Shown: positions 8,160 to 18,664 of the stretch, in pieces
Numbering within the stretch: the first letter of the stretch is position 1
Layout: every line of letters begins with the position of its first letter
Source of the DNA: Anaerolineaceae bacterium
Lineage (GTDB): Bacteria > Chloroflexota > Anaerolineae > JAAYZQ01
DNA: 40,759 bases
Reading direction: 5' to 3'
Assembly: GCA_012514775.1 (NCBI GenBank)
Contig: JAAYZQ010000275.1
Coordinates: 1-40,759, forward strand
The notes under the pieces: generated by a model
Seen by the model: the letters and a program-made list of their open reading frames with translations, nothing else
Database searches by the model: none
Told to the model about the DNA's origin: nothing
Program-made: the position numbers and the translations under genes

Positions 8160-9338
8160 TTAAGCATTGACAGGGGCCCGGAGGTCCAGCTTCTTCAGAC
8201 GCTCCAGGCCCTCGCGGATCCGATTGGTGTCCGCCCCCAGCGAGATGCGCACGTAGCCTTCGCCCTGCTGGCCAAAGGCGGTGCCCGGGGTAATGCTGAT
8301 CCCGGCCTCGTCGAGGACGCGGGTTGCCAGTTGGGCCGAGGTGTAGCCCCTGGGCACCCTGGCCCAGATGTACAAGCTGGCCTGCGGTATCTCGGCCTCC
8401 ATCCCCAGCTCCGGCAGCACGTCCATGATCAGGTCGCGCCGCTCGCGATAGATCCCGTTGCGCTCCGTGAGCCAGCCCTGGTCGCCCGTGAGGGCCAGGA
8501 CGGCGGCATCCTGGATGGCTCGGAACAGGCCCGAGTCGATGTTGGTCTTGACCCGGGCCAGGGCACCCACGGCCACCGGGTTGCCCACGGCCATGCCCAC
8601 CCGCCAGCCGGCCATGTTGTAGGTCTTGGACAGGGAGTTGAACTCCAGGGCAACGTCCCTGGCCCCCGGCACCTGCAGCAGGCTGGGTGCATCGTAGCCG
8701 TCGAACGTGACGTCGCAGTAGGGATTGTCGTGGCAGACCAACAGATCGTAGCGCCGGGCAAAGGCCACCACCTCTTCGAAAAACTCCAGGGGAGCGATGG
8801 CCCCGGTGGGGTTGTTGGGATAGTTCAGCCACAGCACCTTGGCCGCGGAGACCACCTCGGCGGGGATGGCCTCCAGGTCGGGCAAGAAGCCCCTTTCCGC
8901 CGTCAGAGGAAAGCAATAGGGCCTGCCGCCGGCCAGGAACGCGCCCATGGAGTAGGTCGGATAGCCGGGATCGGGCACCAGGACCGTATCGCCGGGATCG
9001 ACAAAGGCCAGGGCCACGTTGGCGATGCCCTCCTTGGAACCGATGAGGGGCACGACCTCCTTATCGGGGCTCAGGGAAACGTCAAAGCGCTGCTCGTAGT
9101 AGCGCGCCATGGCGCGTCGCAGCTCGGGCGTGCCGTAATAGCCCCCATAGCCGTGGTTCGACGCCTTTTGCGCCGAGCGATAAAGGACGTCGGTGATATT
9201 GTCCGGGGGCGGCAGGTCGGGGCTGCCAATGTCCAGGCGAATGATGTCCACCCCCTGTGAAGCCAGCTCTTTCAGCCTCTCTCCGAGGCTGGCAAACACG
9301 TAGGCCGGCAAGCTTTCGAGGCGAGTTGCTACTTTCAT
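8160..9338 (-). CDS. LL-diaminopimelate aminotransferase-like PLP enzyme
   Basis: A 392-residue fold-type I, class I/II aminotransferase. It shows GYGGYYGTPELRRA (63-76), NYPNNPTG (172-179), the PLP aldimine Lys238 in SLSKTYNMAGWR and the substrate-carboxylate Arg in YVRISLGA near the C-terminus. The N-terminal DIGSPDLPPP and the overall pattern resemble the DapL-type LL-diaminopimelate aminotransferases of bacteria and methanogens. These make LL-DAP directly from tetrahydrodipicolinate in lysine and peptidoglycan synthesis. Related broad-specificity alanine/aspartate aminotransferases look similar, so the substrate is not certain. It sits between a histidine kinase gene (6-base gap) and hflX in one operon. 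A DapA-type fold occurs at the start of the window, but it is not a true DHDPS and not linked to this gene. Confidence 0.85.
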   Translation of the reverse strand: MKVATRLESLPAYVFASLGERLKELASQGVDIIRLDIGSPDLPPPDNITDVLYRSAQKASNHGYGGYYGTPELRRAMARYYEQRFDVSLSPDKEVVPLIGSKEGIANVALAFVDPGDTVLVPDPGYPTYSMGAFLAGGRPYCFPLTAERGFLPDLEAIPAEVVSAAKVLWLNYPNNPTGAIAPLEFFEEVVAFARRYDLLVCHDNPYCDVTFDGYDAPSLLQVPGARDVALEFNSLSKTYNMAGWRVGMAVGNPVAVGALARVKTNIDSGLFRAIQDAAVLALTGDQGWLTERNGIYRERRDLIMDVLPELGMEAEIPQASLYIWARVPRGYTSAQLATRVLDEAGISITPGTAFGQQGEGYVRISLGADTNRIREGLERLKKLDLRAPVNA

Positions 9339-9344
9339 TCCTGT

Positions 9345-11213
9345 TTACTCTCCGTAAGCGATAGTTTGGTCATAGGGCTCTCGCGCCTGAAAGTCGCCCC
9401 AGGCGGAGCGAAGGGGCAAAAGGACGTGGAAATGGCTCCCGGGACAATGCGCCGCGTCGTGCCCGGAGCTCTCCACCCAGATGCGCCCGCCGTGGGCGTC
9501 GACGATGCCCTTGGCGATGGTCAGGCCCAGGCCGGGCCCCGCCCCCATGAAGCGCGTCTTGCTGCTGGAGTGCAGGTCAGGGCTTTCCACGCGATAGAAC
9601 TTGTCAAAGATGCGCTCCTGTTCCTCCAGGTCGATGCCGACCCCCGTGTCCGAGACGACGACCTCGATAAAGGCCGGGCGGTCGGGCTGCGCCTCCAGGA
9701 GCCGGGCCGTGACGCAGATGCGCCCACCATCCGGGGTATATTTGATGGCGTTCCCGATGAGGTTTCCAAACACCTGGTGGAGCCGCAGGGCATCGCCTTC
9801 GATGTAGGGCAAATCCTGGAAGGGAGCGAGCTCGATGGTCTGCCGGCGCTCGCGGGCCGCGTCCCTCCAATCGCGAAAGACCATGTCGATGATGTGATAG
9901 AGCGACGCCATCTCCATGTTCAGGGCCAGGACCTCGGTGTCGATGAGCGAGACGTCGATGATGTCCTCGACGATGGTCCGCAGGCGATCCACACCCTTGA
10001 TGATGCCCGTCAACTGGCGCTCGACGGTCTGGGGAGGCAGTTGCTCAAGGCCACCTTCGGCCAGCATCTCGGCATAGCCCTGGATGAGCGTCAGCGGCGT
10101 CTTGAGCTCGTGGGCGGCGATGGCCACAAAGTCCGACTTTTTCTTGTTCAGCTTTCCCAGGTCGCGGTTGAGATGGGCCAGCTCTTCGGTCCGCTCTTGA
10201 ACGCGCTGATCCAGGTGCCGGTTCAGCTCCACCAGCTCCTCGTAGAGGCGCGCTTTGTGCAACGCCACGCCGGCCTGGTCGACCACCGACTGGGCCATTT
10301 CGAGGACGGCCGTCTCCAGGGGCCGGTCCAACGCCAGGCGATCGAGGGTCACAACGCCCACGGGCCGGTCTTCGCCGGGGATGGGGATGGCCACGATGCT
10401 GCGCTTGGGAAACAGGGGGCCCAGGATCTCGTCGCCGGAATCATACTGGCTCATCATTTGCAGCTTGCGCGATCGAAAGGCGCGGCCCAACACCGAGTGG
10501 TTCTCCTGGATGGGCAGGTATGCCCCGGTCAAGACCTGGGCATCAATTCCGCCGGCGGCGGCGACCGACAGCTCGTTGGCCTCTCGGTCAGCCAGCCAGA
10601 CCGCGCACCGATCGATCTGGGGCAGCGACGCCAGGTTCTCTACGATGGCGGCAAACATCTGCTTCAGATCCAGCGTAGAGCTCATGGCACGGGAAACGTT
10701 GTACAGCACCCTCAGCCGCGAAAGAGCCCGGTCCGCCTCTTCGGTGGCCATGGCCAGCCGCCGCGCCATGAATTCGGTCTCTACCAACCGATCCGAGAGC
10801 AGCTTGCGGCTGGCGCGGGTAAACGCCTGCCCCAGGAGACGCGAGCAGCCGTCAAAGACGGGCTCCAGGGTGCGCAGGTCGATAAGGGCACGCTCGGCAG
10901 AGCAGGACCGGATCAGGCGCTCCCAGATGAGCTCCTTCAGCAGAGACAGGATCTCCATCGTCTCGCCGAGCTGGAACTCTTCTTCGACGCGCGTCACGGC
11001 AATGCGGTCGATGACCTCCGACATGCGCCCCGGGTCCTCGGCATCCACCGCCAGGACCAGGGCGTGGTAAAAATCGGCAAAAAACTGCCGTTCCAGCTCC
11101 TTGGTCGTGAGCTTTCGATCTCGTTCTCCGCCCCGCGAGCGCACGAGCTTGATCCATTCCGGGGCAATGCTTCGCTCGTTCTCCCGCAGCCAGGCTGCCA
11201 AGGTCGTTCTCAT
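9345..11213 (-). CDS. RsbRD/GAF sensor histidine kinase
   Basis: A 622-residue soluble histidine kinase with no membrane helix. Residues about 5-150 look like an RsbR/RsbD-type N-terminal helical domain (LRENERSIAPEWIKLVRSRG). Residues about 175-325 are a GAF domain (ILYNVSRAMSS-like lead-in is LRVLYNVSRAMSSTLDL). A short coiled coil (about 328-360) leads to the dimerisation domain with phospho-acceptor His368 in AAHELKTPL. The ATPase domain follows with N-box FGNLIGNAIKYT, DTGVGI and GPGLGLTIAKG. The start at 11213 has GGAG six bases upstream, and an earlier in-frame ATG lacks one. It lies 44 bases after a single-domain response regulator, its likely partner. The input is presumably a cytoplasmic ligand or redox cue sensed by the GAF domain, but no ligand-binding residue can be identified. 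Confidence 0.9.
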   Translation of the reverse strand: MRTTLAAWLRENERSIAPEWIKLVRSRGGERDRKLTTKELERQFFADFYHALVLAVDAEDPGRMSEVIDRIAVTRVEEEFQLGETMEILSLLKELIWERLIRSCSAERALIDLRTLEPVFDGCSRLLGQAFTRASRKLLSDRLVETEFMARRLAMATEEADRALSRLRVLYNVSRAMSSTLDLKQMFAAIVENLASLPQIDRCAVWLADREANELSVAAAGGIDAQVLTGAYLPIQENHSVLGRAFRSRKLQMMSQYDSGDEILGPLFPKRSIVAIPIPGEDRPVGVVTLDRLALDRPLETAVLEMAQSVVDQAGVALHKARLYEELVELNRHLDQRVQERTEELAHLNRDLGKLNKKKSDFVAIAAHELKTPLTLIQGYAEMLAEGGLEQLPPQTVERQLTGIIKGVDRLRTIVEDIIDVSLIDTEVLALNMEMASLYHIIDMVFRDWRDAARERRQTIELAPFQDLPYIEGDALRLHQVFGNLIGNAIKYTPDGGRICVTARLLEAQPDRPAFIEVVVSDTGVGIDLEEQERIFDKFYRVESPDLHSSSKTRFMGAGPGLGLTIAKGIVDAHGGRIWVESSGHDAAHCPGSHFHVLLPLRSAWGDFQAREPYDQTIAYGE

Positions 11214-11257
11214 CGCTCCACCCCGCAGCATCGGGTGGTGGGCCCCCAATACACCGC

Positions 11258-11653
11258 TCAGACCCTCTCGGCTCGACCGTGTCCGGCCAGGACCCGCTCC
11301 ACGCTACTGATCAACTCCTTTGGCCCAAAGGGCTTGGTGATAAAGTCGTCCATACCGGCGATGTGCAAGCCCAGGACCCGGTCGATACTCTGCGCCTTGG
11401 CCGTCACGGCAATCACCGGGACCCCCTTGAGCACTTCGTCGGCCTTGATCTGGCGGTAAACTTCCCAGCCGTCGATGTCGGGCATCATCAGGTCCAGGAG
11501 GACGAGGTCAGGGGGGTTATCGCGCATGATCCGCAGGCCCTCCCGGCCGCCGATGGCACCCTCGACCTCAAAGCCCTGCCTGCCCAGGATCAACCGGATC
11601 AGTTCGATCATCTCCGGATGATCTTCGATGCACAACACCCGTTTGCTTTCCAC
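11258..11653 (-). CDS. single-domain response regulator
   Basis: A 131-residue receiver domain with no output domain. It has the acidic pair Glu10-Asp11, phospho-acceptor Asp54 in LLDLMMPDIDGW, Thr84 and Lys107 in TKPFG. I chose the GTG at 11653 because GGGGAGG lies just upstream and translation then begins directly at the first receiver strand (ESKRVLCIED). The open frame further upstream, to 11851, overlaps the butyrate kinase gene and is non-conserved Arg/Gly-rich sequence. It lies between butyrate kinase (86-base gap) and the histidine kinase (44-base gap). With no DNA-binding domain, it probably acts by protein contact or as a phosphorelay step. Confidence 0.9.
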   Translation of the reverse strand: MESKRVLCIEDHPEMIELIRLILGRQGFEVEGAIGGREGLRIMRDNPPDLVLLDLMMPDIDGWEVYRQIKADEVLKGVPVIAVTAKAQSIDRVLGLHIAGMDDFITKPFGPKELISSVERVLAGHGRAERV

Positions 11654-11739
11654 TGCTACCTCCCCGCACCGGCCCGTCGATGCCCCTGATGGGCGCGTGA
11701 GCCGGCATACCCTCCTCGCACCACTTACGCCGATGCCGG

Positions 11740-12831
11740 TTATGCTCCATAGGTACGAGTGGCTTCCTCGCCCCGCAACACGCGGAGCGCTCCCTGGGCT
11801 AGCGCCAGCATTTCGTCCTCGCCCGGGTACACCAGGATAGGGGCGATCCACGCCACACGGTCCTGGATCCAGCCCAGGAGCACGTCGGAATGAGCCAGGC
11901 CCCCCGTAATGACAATGGCGTCGATCTGGCCCATGAGCACGGTGGCCATGGCGCCGATCTCCTTGGCGATCTGGTAGGCCATGGCCTCGTAGACGAGGCG
12001 GGCGCGAGAATCGCCCGCCGTGATGCGCCGCTCCACCTCTACGGCGCTGTTGGTGCCCAGGTGGGCCACCAGCCCGCCGCGCCCGGCCAGCTTCTTGAAC
12101 ATCTTCTCATACGTCATCTCGAGGCCCTCGTAGGGCGCCACGCCAAAGCACAGGCGCACCACGTCGCCCACGGGCAGCCCCCCCGCGCGCTCGGGGGCAA
12201 AGGGACCCGTGCCGTCCAGGGCCTGGTTCACGTCGATCATGCGCCCGCGGCGGTGGGCGGTCACCGAGATGCCACCCCCCAGATGCACGACCACCAGGTT
12301 CAGCTCGCCGTAAGGGCGGCCCAGGTCGGCCGCCGCCCGCCGCGACACCGCCTTCAGGTTCAGAGCGTGCGACAGGCTCTTGCGCTCGATCTCGGGCAGG
12401 CCCGAGATGCGGGCCACGTCGTCAAACTCGTCAACGCAGACGGGGTCCACGATAAAGGCCGGCACGCCCACGCGCCGGGCGATCTCGTCGGCCAGCAGCG
12501 CTCCCAGGTTGGACGCGTGCTCCCGCTCCTTGTCCCGCTGCCTCAGGCGCGCCAGCATCCTGTCGTTGACGCGGTAGGTGCCGCTGGGAATGGGCGCCAG
12601 CAGCCCGCCGCGGCCGATGACGGCCGCCAGCGACGCAAGGGCAATGCCTCGCTCCTCCAGGAGCTTCAGGACAGCCTCCAGGCGGAACCCATACTGGTCC
12701 AGGATGTGCGGGTAGGCGGCGAGATCGTCGCTGGAGTGGCGTAGGCTCTCCACGAACAAAGGCTGCTCGTCCTCGTACACGGCAACCTTGGTAGACGTCG
12801 AGCCCGGATTGATGACCAGCAGGCGGTGCAT
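11740..12831 (-). CDS. buk: butyrate kinase
   Basis: A 363-residue member of the acetate/butyrate kinase (ASKHA) family. It interconverts butyryl-phosphate plus ADP with butyrate plus ATP, the final ATP-yielding step of butyrate fermentation, and some members prefer branched-chain acids. The phosphate-binding loop LVINPGSTSTKVAVYED (5-21) is the butyrate-kinase form. Other marks are VVVHLGGGISV, DGTGPFAPERAGGLP and the C-terminal ITGGLAHS and YPGEDEMLALAQGALR. The length is right for Buk. The start at 12831 gives MHRLLVINPG and follows a GGGGGG run. It is the first gene of a minus-strand operon with two candidate promoters. No phosphotransbutyrylase gene is present in the window, so the acyl-phosphate supply must be encoded elsewhere. 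Confidence 0.9.
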   Translation of the reverse strand: MHRLLVINPGSTSTKVAVYEDEQPLFVESLRHSSDDLAAYPHILDQYGFRLEAVLKLLEERGIALASLAAVIGRGGLLAPIPSGTYRVNDRMLARLRQRDKEREHASNLGALLADEIARRVGVPAFIVDPVCVDEFDDVARISGLPEIERKSLSHALNLKAVSRRAAADLGRPYGELNLVVVHLGGGISVTAHRRGRMIDVNQALDGTGPFAPERAGGLPVGDVVRLCFGVAPYEGLEMTYEKMFKKLAGRGGLVAHLGTNSAVEVERRITAGDSRARLVYEAMAYQIAKEIGAMATVLMGQIDAIVITGGLAHSDVLLGWIQDRVAWIAPILVYPGEDEMLALAQGALRVLRGEEATRTYGA

Positions 12832-12872
12832 GGAACCCCCCGATATGACCTGAGATTGGCTGCAATGTCCAC

Positions 12873-12901
12873 AGTGTACCACAAAAGCGAGCCGGGCTCA
12901 A
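12873..12901 (-). promoter_or_regulatory. proximal promoter of buk operon
   Basis: On the minus strand, TTGAGC and TACACT are separated by exactly 17 bases, about 45 bases before the buk start. The -35 matches sigma70 at four of six positions and the -10 at five of six. Confidence 0.6.
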
Positions 12902-12905
12902 GTCT

Positions 12906-12924
12906 GCCTGGCAGGCTGCCAGGC
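12906..12924. repeat. palindrome between divergent promoters
   Basis: GCCTGGCA, GGC, TGCCAGGC: an 8-bp perfect inverted repeat between the two minus-strand buk promoters, just upstream of the proximal -35. The half-site TGCCAGG recurs at 13012-13018 next to the cellobiose-operon start site, so the same protein might bind both. This is speculative in GC-rich DNA. Confidence 0.5.
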
Positions 12925-12925
12925 G

Positions 12926-14381
<1,456 letters not shown>

Positions 14382-14420
14382 GGCCAACCAGTTTTGCGAC
14401 CACCTGGAGGAGATAGGACC

Positions 14421-16871
14421 ATGCGCTACGGCTTTTTCGACGACGACCGCCACGAGTACGTCATCACCCAACCGGACACCCCCCTACCCTGGATCAACTA
14501 CCTGGGCAGCGAGGAGTACATCGGTCTCATTTCCAACACCGGAGGGGGGTACTCCTTCTACCGCGACGCGCGCCTGCGCCGCCTGACCCGCTATCGCTAC
14601 AACAACGTGCCCTACGACAGCGGTGGACGTTATGTCTACCTTCGAGACGACGAGGACGGCGACTTCTGGTCGCCCACCTGGCAGCCCGTCCGCCGCGAGC
14701 TGGGAGGCTATCGCTGCCGCCACGGCCTGGGCTACACCATCATCGGCTCGACGTACCGGGGCATCCAGGCCGAGATTCGCTATTTCGTGCCCCCCGGCGA
14801 GACGCTGGAGATCTGGCACCTGGCCGTGACCAACAATCGCGAGGCTCCGGCCTCCCTGTCCGTCTTTTCGGCCGTCGAGTTCTGCCTGTGGGATGCCCTG
14901 GACGATGCCACGAACTTTCAGCGCAACCTCAACGTCGGCGAGGTGGAGGTGGACCAGGGCGGCGCCGTCATCTATCACAAGACCGAGTACCGCGAGCGGC
15001 GCAACCACTTTGCCTACTTTGCCTGTTCCGTCCCGCCGGCCGGCTTTGACACCCAGCGAGCGGCCTTCCTGGGACGCTACCGGGGATGGGATGCCCCGCA
15101 GGTCGTGGAAGAGGGGCAGGCGACGGGATCGGTGGCCCACGGCTGGGCCCCCATTGGCTCGCACCACGTTCGCCTGGCCCTGGAACCGGGGGAGACGCAG
15201 GAGATTGTCTTTCTCCTGGGCTATGGCCAAAACCCCGACGACCAGAAGTTCGACCCGCCCGGCTCCCAGTCCCTGGCCAAGGGGGGCGTGGTGCCCATCA
15301 TCGATCGCTACACGCAGCCCTCCGAGGTCGACGCCGCCTTCGCGGCGCTGCGCGCCTACTGGGCCGATCTGCTGGCCACGCTCCAGGTCGAAACGCCTGA
15401 CCCCGACACCGATCGCATGGTCAACACCTGGAACGCCTACCAGTGCCTGGTCACATTTACCCTGTCCAGGTCGGCCTCCTATTTCGAGTCGGGCATCGGC
15501 CGGGGAATGGGCTTTCGCGACTCGAACCAGGACATCCACGGTTTTGTGCAGATGGTGCCCGAGCGCGCCCGGCAGCGCATCCTGGACCTGGCGGCTACCC
15601 AGTTAGAGACCGGCGGCGCCTACCACCAATACCAGCCCCTGACCAAGAGAGGCAACGACGCCGTGGGCAGCAACTTTAACGACGACCCCCTGTGGCTCGT
15701 GCTGAGCGTGGCTGCCTACCTGAAGGAGACGGGCGACCGGAGCATCCTGGGCGAGATGGTGCCATACGACAACCGGCCGGGTTCGGAGACGCCCCTCTAC
15801 GAGCACCTGCAGCGCTCCCTGGCCTACACCGAGGCGCGGCTGGGCCCCCACGGCCTGCCCCTCATCGGCCGGGCCGACTGGAACGACTGCCTGAACCTCA
15901 ACACATTTTCCAGCCAGCCGGGCGAGTCGTTCCAGACGGCGACCACGCGAGACGGCCAGGTGGCCGAGTCAGTGTTCATCGGCGGGCTCTACTGCCTGGC
16001 CGCCCAGGAGATGGCGGACCTGGCCCGCTGGCTGGGACGCGAGCAAGAGGCCGCCGCCATCCTGGAGCGGGCCGCCGCCATGGCGGCGACGGTGGCCGAG
16101 CACGGCTGGGACGGCGACTGGTTCCTGCGCGCCTACGACGCCTTCGGGCACAAGCTGGGCTCCCGCGAGAACCAGGAGGGGCGTATCTTTGTCGAGCCCC
16201 AGGGCATGTGCGTCATGGCCGGGCTGGGCCTGAAGGATGGCCGGGCCGAGCGCGCCCTGGCCGCGGTGCGCGAGCACCTGGCGACGCCCCACGGCATCGT
16301 CCTCCACCAGCCCGCCTTTACCCGCTACTACCTGGAGTATGGCGAGATCTCGTCCTACCCGCCGGGCTACAAGGAGAACGCCGGCATCTTTTGCCACACC
16401 AACCCCTGGATCATGATCGCCGCCGCCATGACCGGCGACGGCGACGGCGCCCACGACTACTACCGGCGCATCAACCCCTCGGTGAGAGAGGCCGCCAGCG
16501 AGGTTCACGCCTGCGAGCCCTACGTCTATGCCCAGATGATCGCCGGCCGCGACGCGCCCACCCACGGCGAGGCCAAGAACTCCTGGCTGACGGGCACCGC
16601 GGCGTGGAATTACGTGGCCGTCACCCAGTGGATCCTGGGCATCCGCCCCACGCTGGAGGGCCTGCGCGTAGCGCCCGTCGTGCCCCGCGGCTGGCCCGGC
16701 TTTCGGGCCACTCGCCTGTACCGCGGCACGGCCTACGACATCACCGTCGAGCGCGCCGGCGAGGGCAACGCCGTCTCCCTCACGGTCGATGGCCAGCCCA
16801 TCGCCGGTGACGTCGTGCCCCTGCCGGCCCCGGGGACAGAAAGGGTGCAGGTGCAGGTAGTCCTGAGATGA
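14421..16871 (+). CDS. GH94 cellobiose phosphorylase
   Basis: An 816-residue glycoside hydrolase family 94 phosphorylase. This family splits cellobiose and related beta-glucosides with phosphate, giving glucose-1-phosphate plus glucose and saving ATP. N-terminal beta-sandwich domain: SNTGGGYSFYRDARLRRLTR. The catalytic (alpha/alpha)6 barrel has FRDSNQDIHGFVQ (about 365-377) and the catalytic Asp489 in ADWNDCLN, which matches the position of the known cellobiose-phosphorylase acid. Further motifs are YPPGYKENAGIFCHTNPW and GEAKNSWLTGTAAWNY. No signal peptide, so it is cytoplasmic. The ATG at 14421 follows GGAGGAGATAGG. It ends in front of a strong terminator. Cellobiose is favoured by the neighbouring GH1 gene, but GH94 includes other beta-glucan phosphorylases. 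No sugar transporter gene is in the window. Confidence 0.92.
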   Translation: MRYGFFDDDRHEYVITQPDTPLPWINYLGSEEYIGLISNTGGGYSFYRDARLRRLTRYRYNNVPYDSGGRYVYLRDDEDGDFWSPTWQPVRRELGGYRCRHGLGYTIIGSTYRGIQAEIRYFVPPGETLEIWHLAVTNNREAPASLSVFSAVEFCLWDALDDATNFQRNLNVGEVEVDQGGAVIYHKTEYRERRNHFAYFACSVPPAGFDTQRAAFLGRYRGWDAPQVVEEGQATGSVAHGWAPIGSHHVRLALEPGETQEIVFLLGYGQNPDDQKFDPPGSQSLAKGGVVPIIDRYTQPSEVDAAFAALRAYWADLLATLQVETPDPDTDRMVNTWNAYQCLVTFTLSRSASYFESGIGRGMGFRDSNQDIHGFVQMVPERARQRILDLAATQLETGGAYHQYQPLTKRGNDAVGSNFNDDPLWLVLSVAAYLKETGDRSILGEMVPYDNRPGSETPLYEHLQRSLAYTEARLGPHGLPLIGRADWNDCLNLNTFSSQPGESFQTATTRDGQVAESVFIGGLYCLAAQEMADLARWLGREQEAAAILERAAAMAATVAEHGWDGDWFLRAYDAFGHKLGSRENQEGRIFVEPQGMCVMAGLGLKDGRAERALAAVREHLATPHGIVLHQPAFTRYYLEYGEISSYPPGYKENAGIFCHTNPWIMIAAAMTGDGDGAHDYYRRINPSVREAASEVHACEPYVYAQMIAGRDAPTHGEAKNSWLTGTAAWNYVAVTQWILGIRPTLEGLRVAPVVPRGWPGFRATRLYRGTAYDITVERAGEGNAVSLTVDGQPIAGDVVPLPAPGTERVQVQVVLR

Positions 16872-16902
16872 TATCTCGCCGGGAACATCATCGGTAGCTT
16901 TG

Positions 16903-16919
16903 CGCCCGCATAGCGGGCG
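16903..16919. repeat. short hairpin in 3' UTR
   Basis: CGCCCGC, ATA, GCGGGCG: a perfect 7-bp stem 31 bases after the GH94 stop, just before the main terminator. It probably stabilises the mRNA end. Confidence 0.45.
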
Positions 16920-16925
16920 GATCGG

Positions 16926-16964
16926 AACAGGGCCAACCAGCAATCCGGTTGGCCCTGTTTTCTC
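16926..16964 (+). terminator. intrinsic terminator of cellobiose operon
   Basis: A perfect 13-bp stem, AACAGGGCCAACC and GGTTGGCCCTGTT, with an 8-base loop (AGCAATCC), followed by TTCTC on the plus strand. It lies between converging genes and may also slow minus-strand transcription, though no T-run exists on that side. Confidence 0.85.
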
Positions 16965-16994
16965 GAACCGGTGATCAGGTCCGGCCAGCCTGGC

Positions 16995-18653
16995 TCAGGG
17001 ATCGACGTCCAACGTCTCAAAGTACTCGTCCCCAAGCTCGTTGGGGTTGAGGGCTTCGCGGACCTTGTGCTGGTAGCGAAAGACGGACGGCTGCGGCGCC
17101 GACAGGTGCATTCTGTCGCGCTCCTCTTTGGGCGTCGTTCTGCCGTCGGCCCCCCGGCATTGGGCGTTCCACTTTTCCATGCCCACGCCCCAGCCCTTTT
17201 CCAGGCCAAAGCACGTGGCCGCGTCGAACAACGCGCGGGTGCCCTCCACTGATTCCCTGTCGCTGGGATCAAAGCAGGTAAAGTTTTCCCACAGGCAGGT
17301 GCCGCCGCCTCCCTGGCCGCCGATGGGCCCCATCATGCAGTCGCCCCCGGCCTCCACGACGGCGCCCCGCTTCTCCCAATCTTTCTTGAACGCGGCCGCC
17401 TCTTCGACGTGCGCCGTCCCAAAGTCGGCGGCGCCCAGCAGCCCGAAACAGCCATCGTACGAGCCGCCGAACACCAGGTTGAGGTTCTTGTGCCCCAGCC
17501 GGATCATGTACAGCAACGTCCAATCGGCCACGTCGGGATCGTTCATGGCCTCGACCTTCCAGCCTCCCGTCCGGGCCAGGATCTCGTCGAGGGCCTTCTC
17601 CTGCCATTCCAGGTCGCGGGCGGTCATGCCCGCCAGGACGATCTGGAAGTCGCGCATGGACTCCTCGGTGACCCTCTGGACCTCGGGGTCTTCGAGCAGC
17701 TCCTCCAGGTCTCCCAGGGTCCTGGTGGGCTCGGTGAGAATCTTGACCATGGCGTACTTCAGATCGCGGCCGAACATGCTGAACTGCCGGTGGGCCAGGT
17801 AGCCGATGCCCGTATCCCAGATCAGGTGAGCCGCGTCGGCCCACGCCTTCCACGACGGGAAGGCGAGGGTGTAGGCCCTGAGCCTATCGGGCAGCGAGAC
17901 CTTGTAGGCGGGGATGGTCCCTTCCACGGGCAGGGTTGCCGGGCCGGGCCAGGCAAAGAGCTTGATGGCGCACTTGGTAAAGACACCCATGGCGCCCTTG
18001 GCCCCGAGGAACCCCCGGGCCACGCCCTTCATGCTGGGGCCGGGGCCTTCGCCGCAGAACCAGCCGCAGCCCGAGCCCAGCGAACCGGTGCGCAGGATCT
18101 CGCCCGTAGGCATCACCCACTCCATACCCAGGAGATTATCATAATACCAGCCACCGTACAGGTTGCCCGGCCCCGAGCCAAAGTAGCTTGTGGCGCTGGC
18201 CAGGGGGGAGCAACTGCAGCCGGAGCCGGGAATGTGCGTGTTCAGGCCCACCTTCATGGCCTCGGCCTGCAAGGTCGCGGCGATGACTCCCGGCTCGACG
18301 ACAGCGTGCATGTTCTTCTCGTCGATCTCGAGGATGCGGTCCATCCGCCTCATGTCCAACTGGATGGTGTCATCCTCCGACGGGTAGCCCTGGGCCGACC
18401 AGAACGTGCTGGACGCCTTGAATTTGATCTTGTAGCGGTTGCACAGCTTGACAATGGCCTGCACCTCCTCGGTGTTGCCCGGCAAGAGCACGGCCGCGCC
18501 CCTGGGGGTATGGGTGTCGTAGTAGGGGCCGAGATGGATGGCCGTGTGGGCCAGCGAGTAGCGGTAAGAATCGAGCAGCGCTGGATCGTCCGATATGTTG
18601 GCCGCCCCCACAATGTCCTCCAGGGCCTTGTAAACGTTCTTGGGCAGTGTCAT
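16995..18653 (-). CDS. FAD-binding oxidase (PCMH/vanillyl-alcohol-oxidase type)
   Basis: A 552-residue flavoprotein of the GlcD/VAO superfamily. The N-terminal FAD-binding domain (about 40-260) carries RGAAVLLPGNTEEVQAIV, then VVEPGVIAATL, then a glycine-rich SYFGSGPGNLYGG. It is followed by GMEWVMPTGEILRTGSLGSG and the second FAD segment GAKGAMGVFTKCAIKLF. The C-terminal half is a substrate domain ending ALNPNELGDEYFETLDVDP. The Cys-rich stretch PGSGCSCSP is unusual, but I see no CxxC cluster. The start at 18653 (MTLPKNVYKALEDIVG) has GGAGGG and lies 11 bases after the Fe-S gene stop. It closes a five-gene operon. By analogy with GlcDEF or D-lactate dehydrogenase, it would oxidise a hydroxy acid or aromatic alcohol and pass electrons to the Fe-S subunit. 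The substrate is unknown. Confidence 0.85.
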   Translation of the reverse strand: MTLPKNVYKALEDIVGAANISDDPALLDSYRYSLAHTAIHLGPYYDTHTPRGAAVLLPGNTEEVQAIVKLCNRYKIKFKASSTFWSAQGYPSEDDTIQLDMRRMDRILEIDEKNMHAVVEPGVIAATLQAEAMKVGLNTHIPGSGCSCSPLASATSYFGSGPGNLYGGWYYDNLLGMEWVMPTGEILRTGSLGSGCGWFCGEGPGPSMKGVARGFLGAKGAMGVFTKCAIKLFAWPGPATLPVEGTIPAYKVSLPDRLRAYTLAFPSWKAWADAAHLIWDTGIGYLAHRQFSMFGRDLKYAMVKILTEPTRTLGDLEELLEDPEVQRVTEESMRDFQIVLAGMTARDLEWQEKALDEILARTGGWKVEAMNDPDVADWTLLYMIRLGHKNLNLVFGGSYDGCFGLLGAADFGTAHVEEAAAFKKDWEKRGAVVEAGGDCMMGPIGGQGGGGTCLWENFTCFDPSDRESVEGTRALFDAATCFGLEKGWGVGMEKWNAQCRGADGRTTPKEERDRMHLSAPQPSVFRYQHKVREALNPNELGDEYFETLDVDP

Positions 18654-18664
18654 CGGTCCCTCCG

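Noticed and set aside
11654..11851. Upstream extension of the response regulator
   Set aside because: It overlaps butyrate kinase and is non-conserved; GTG at 11653 has a strong ribosome site.
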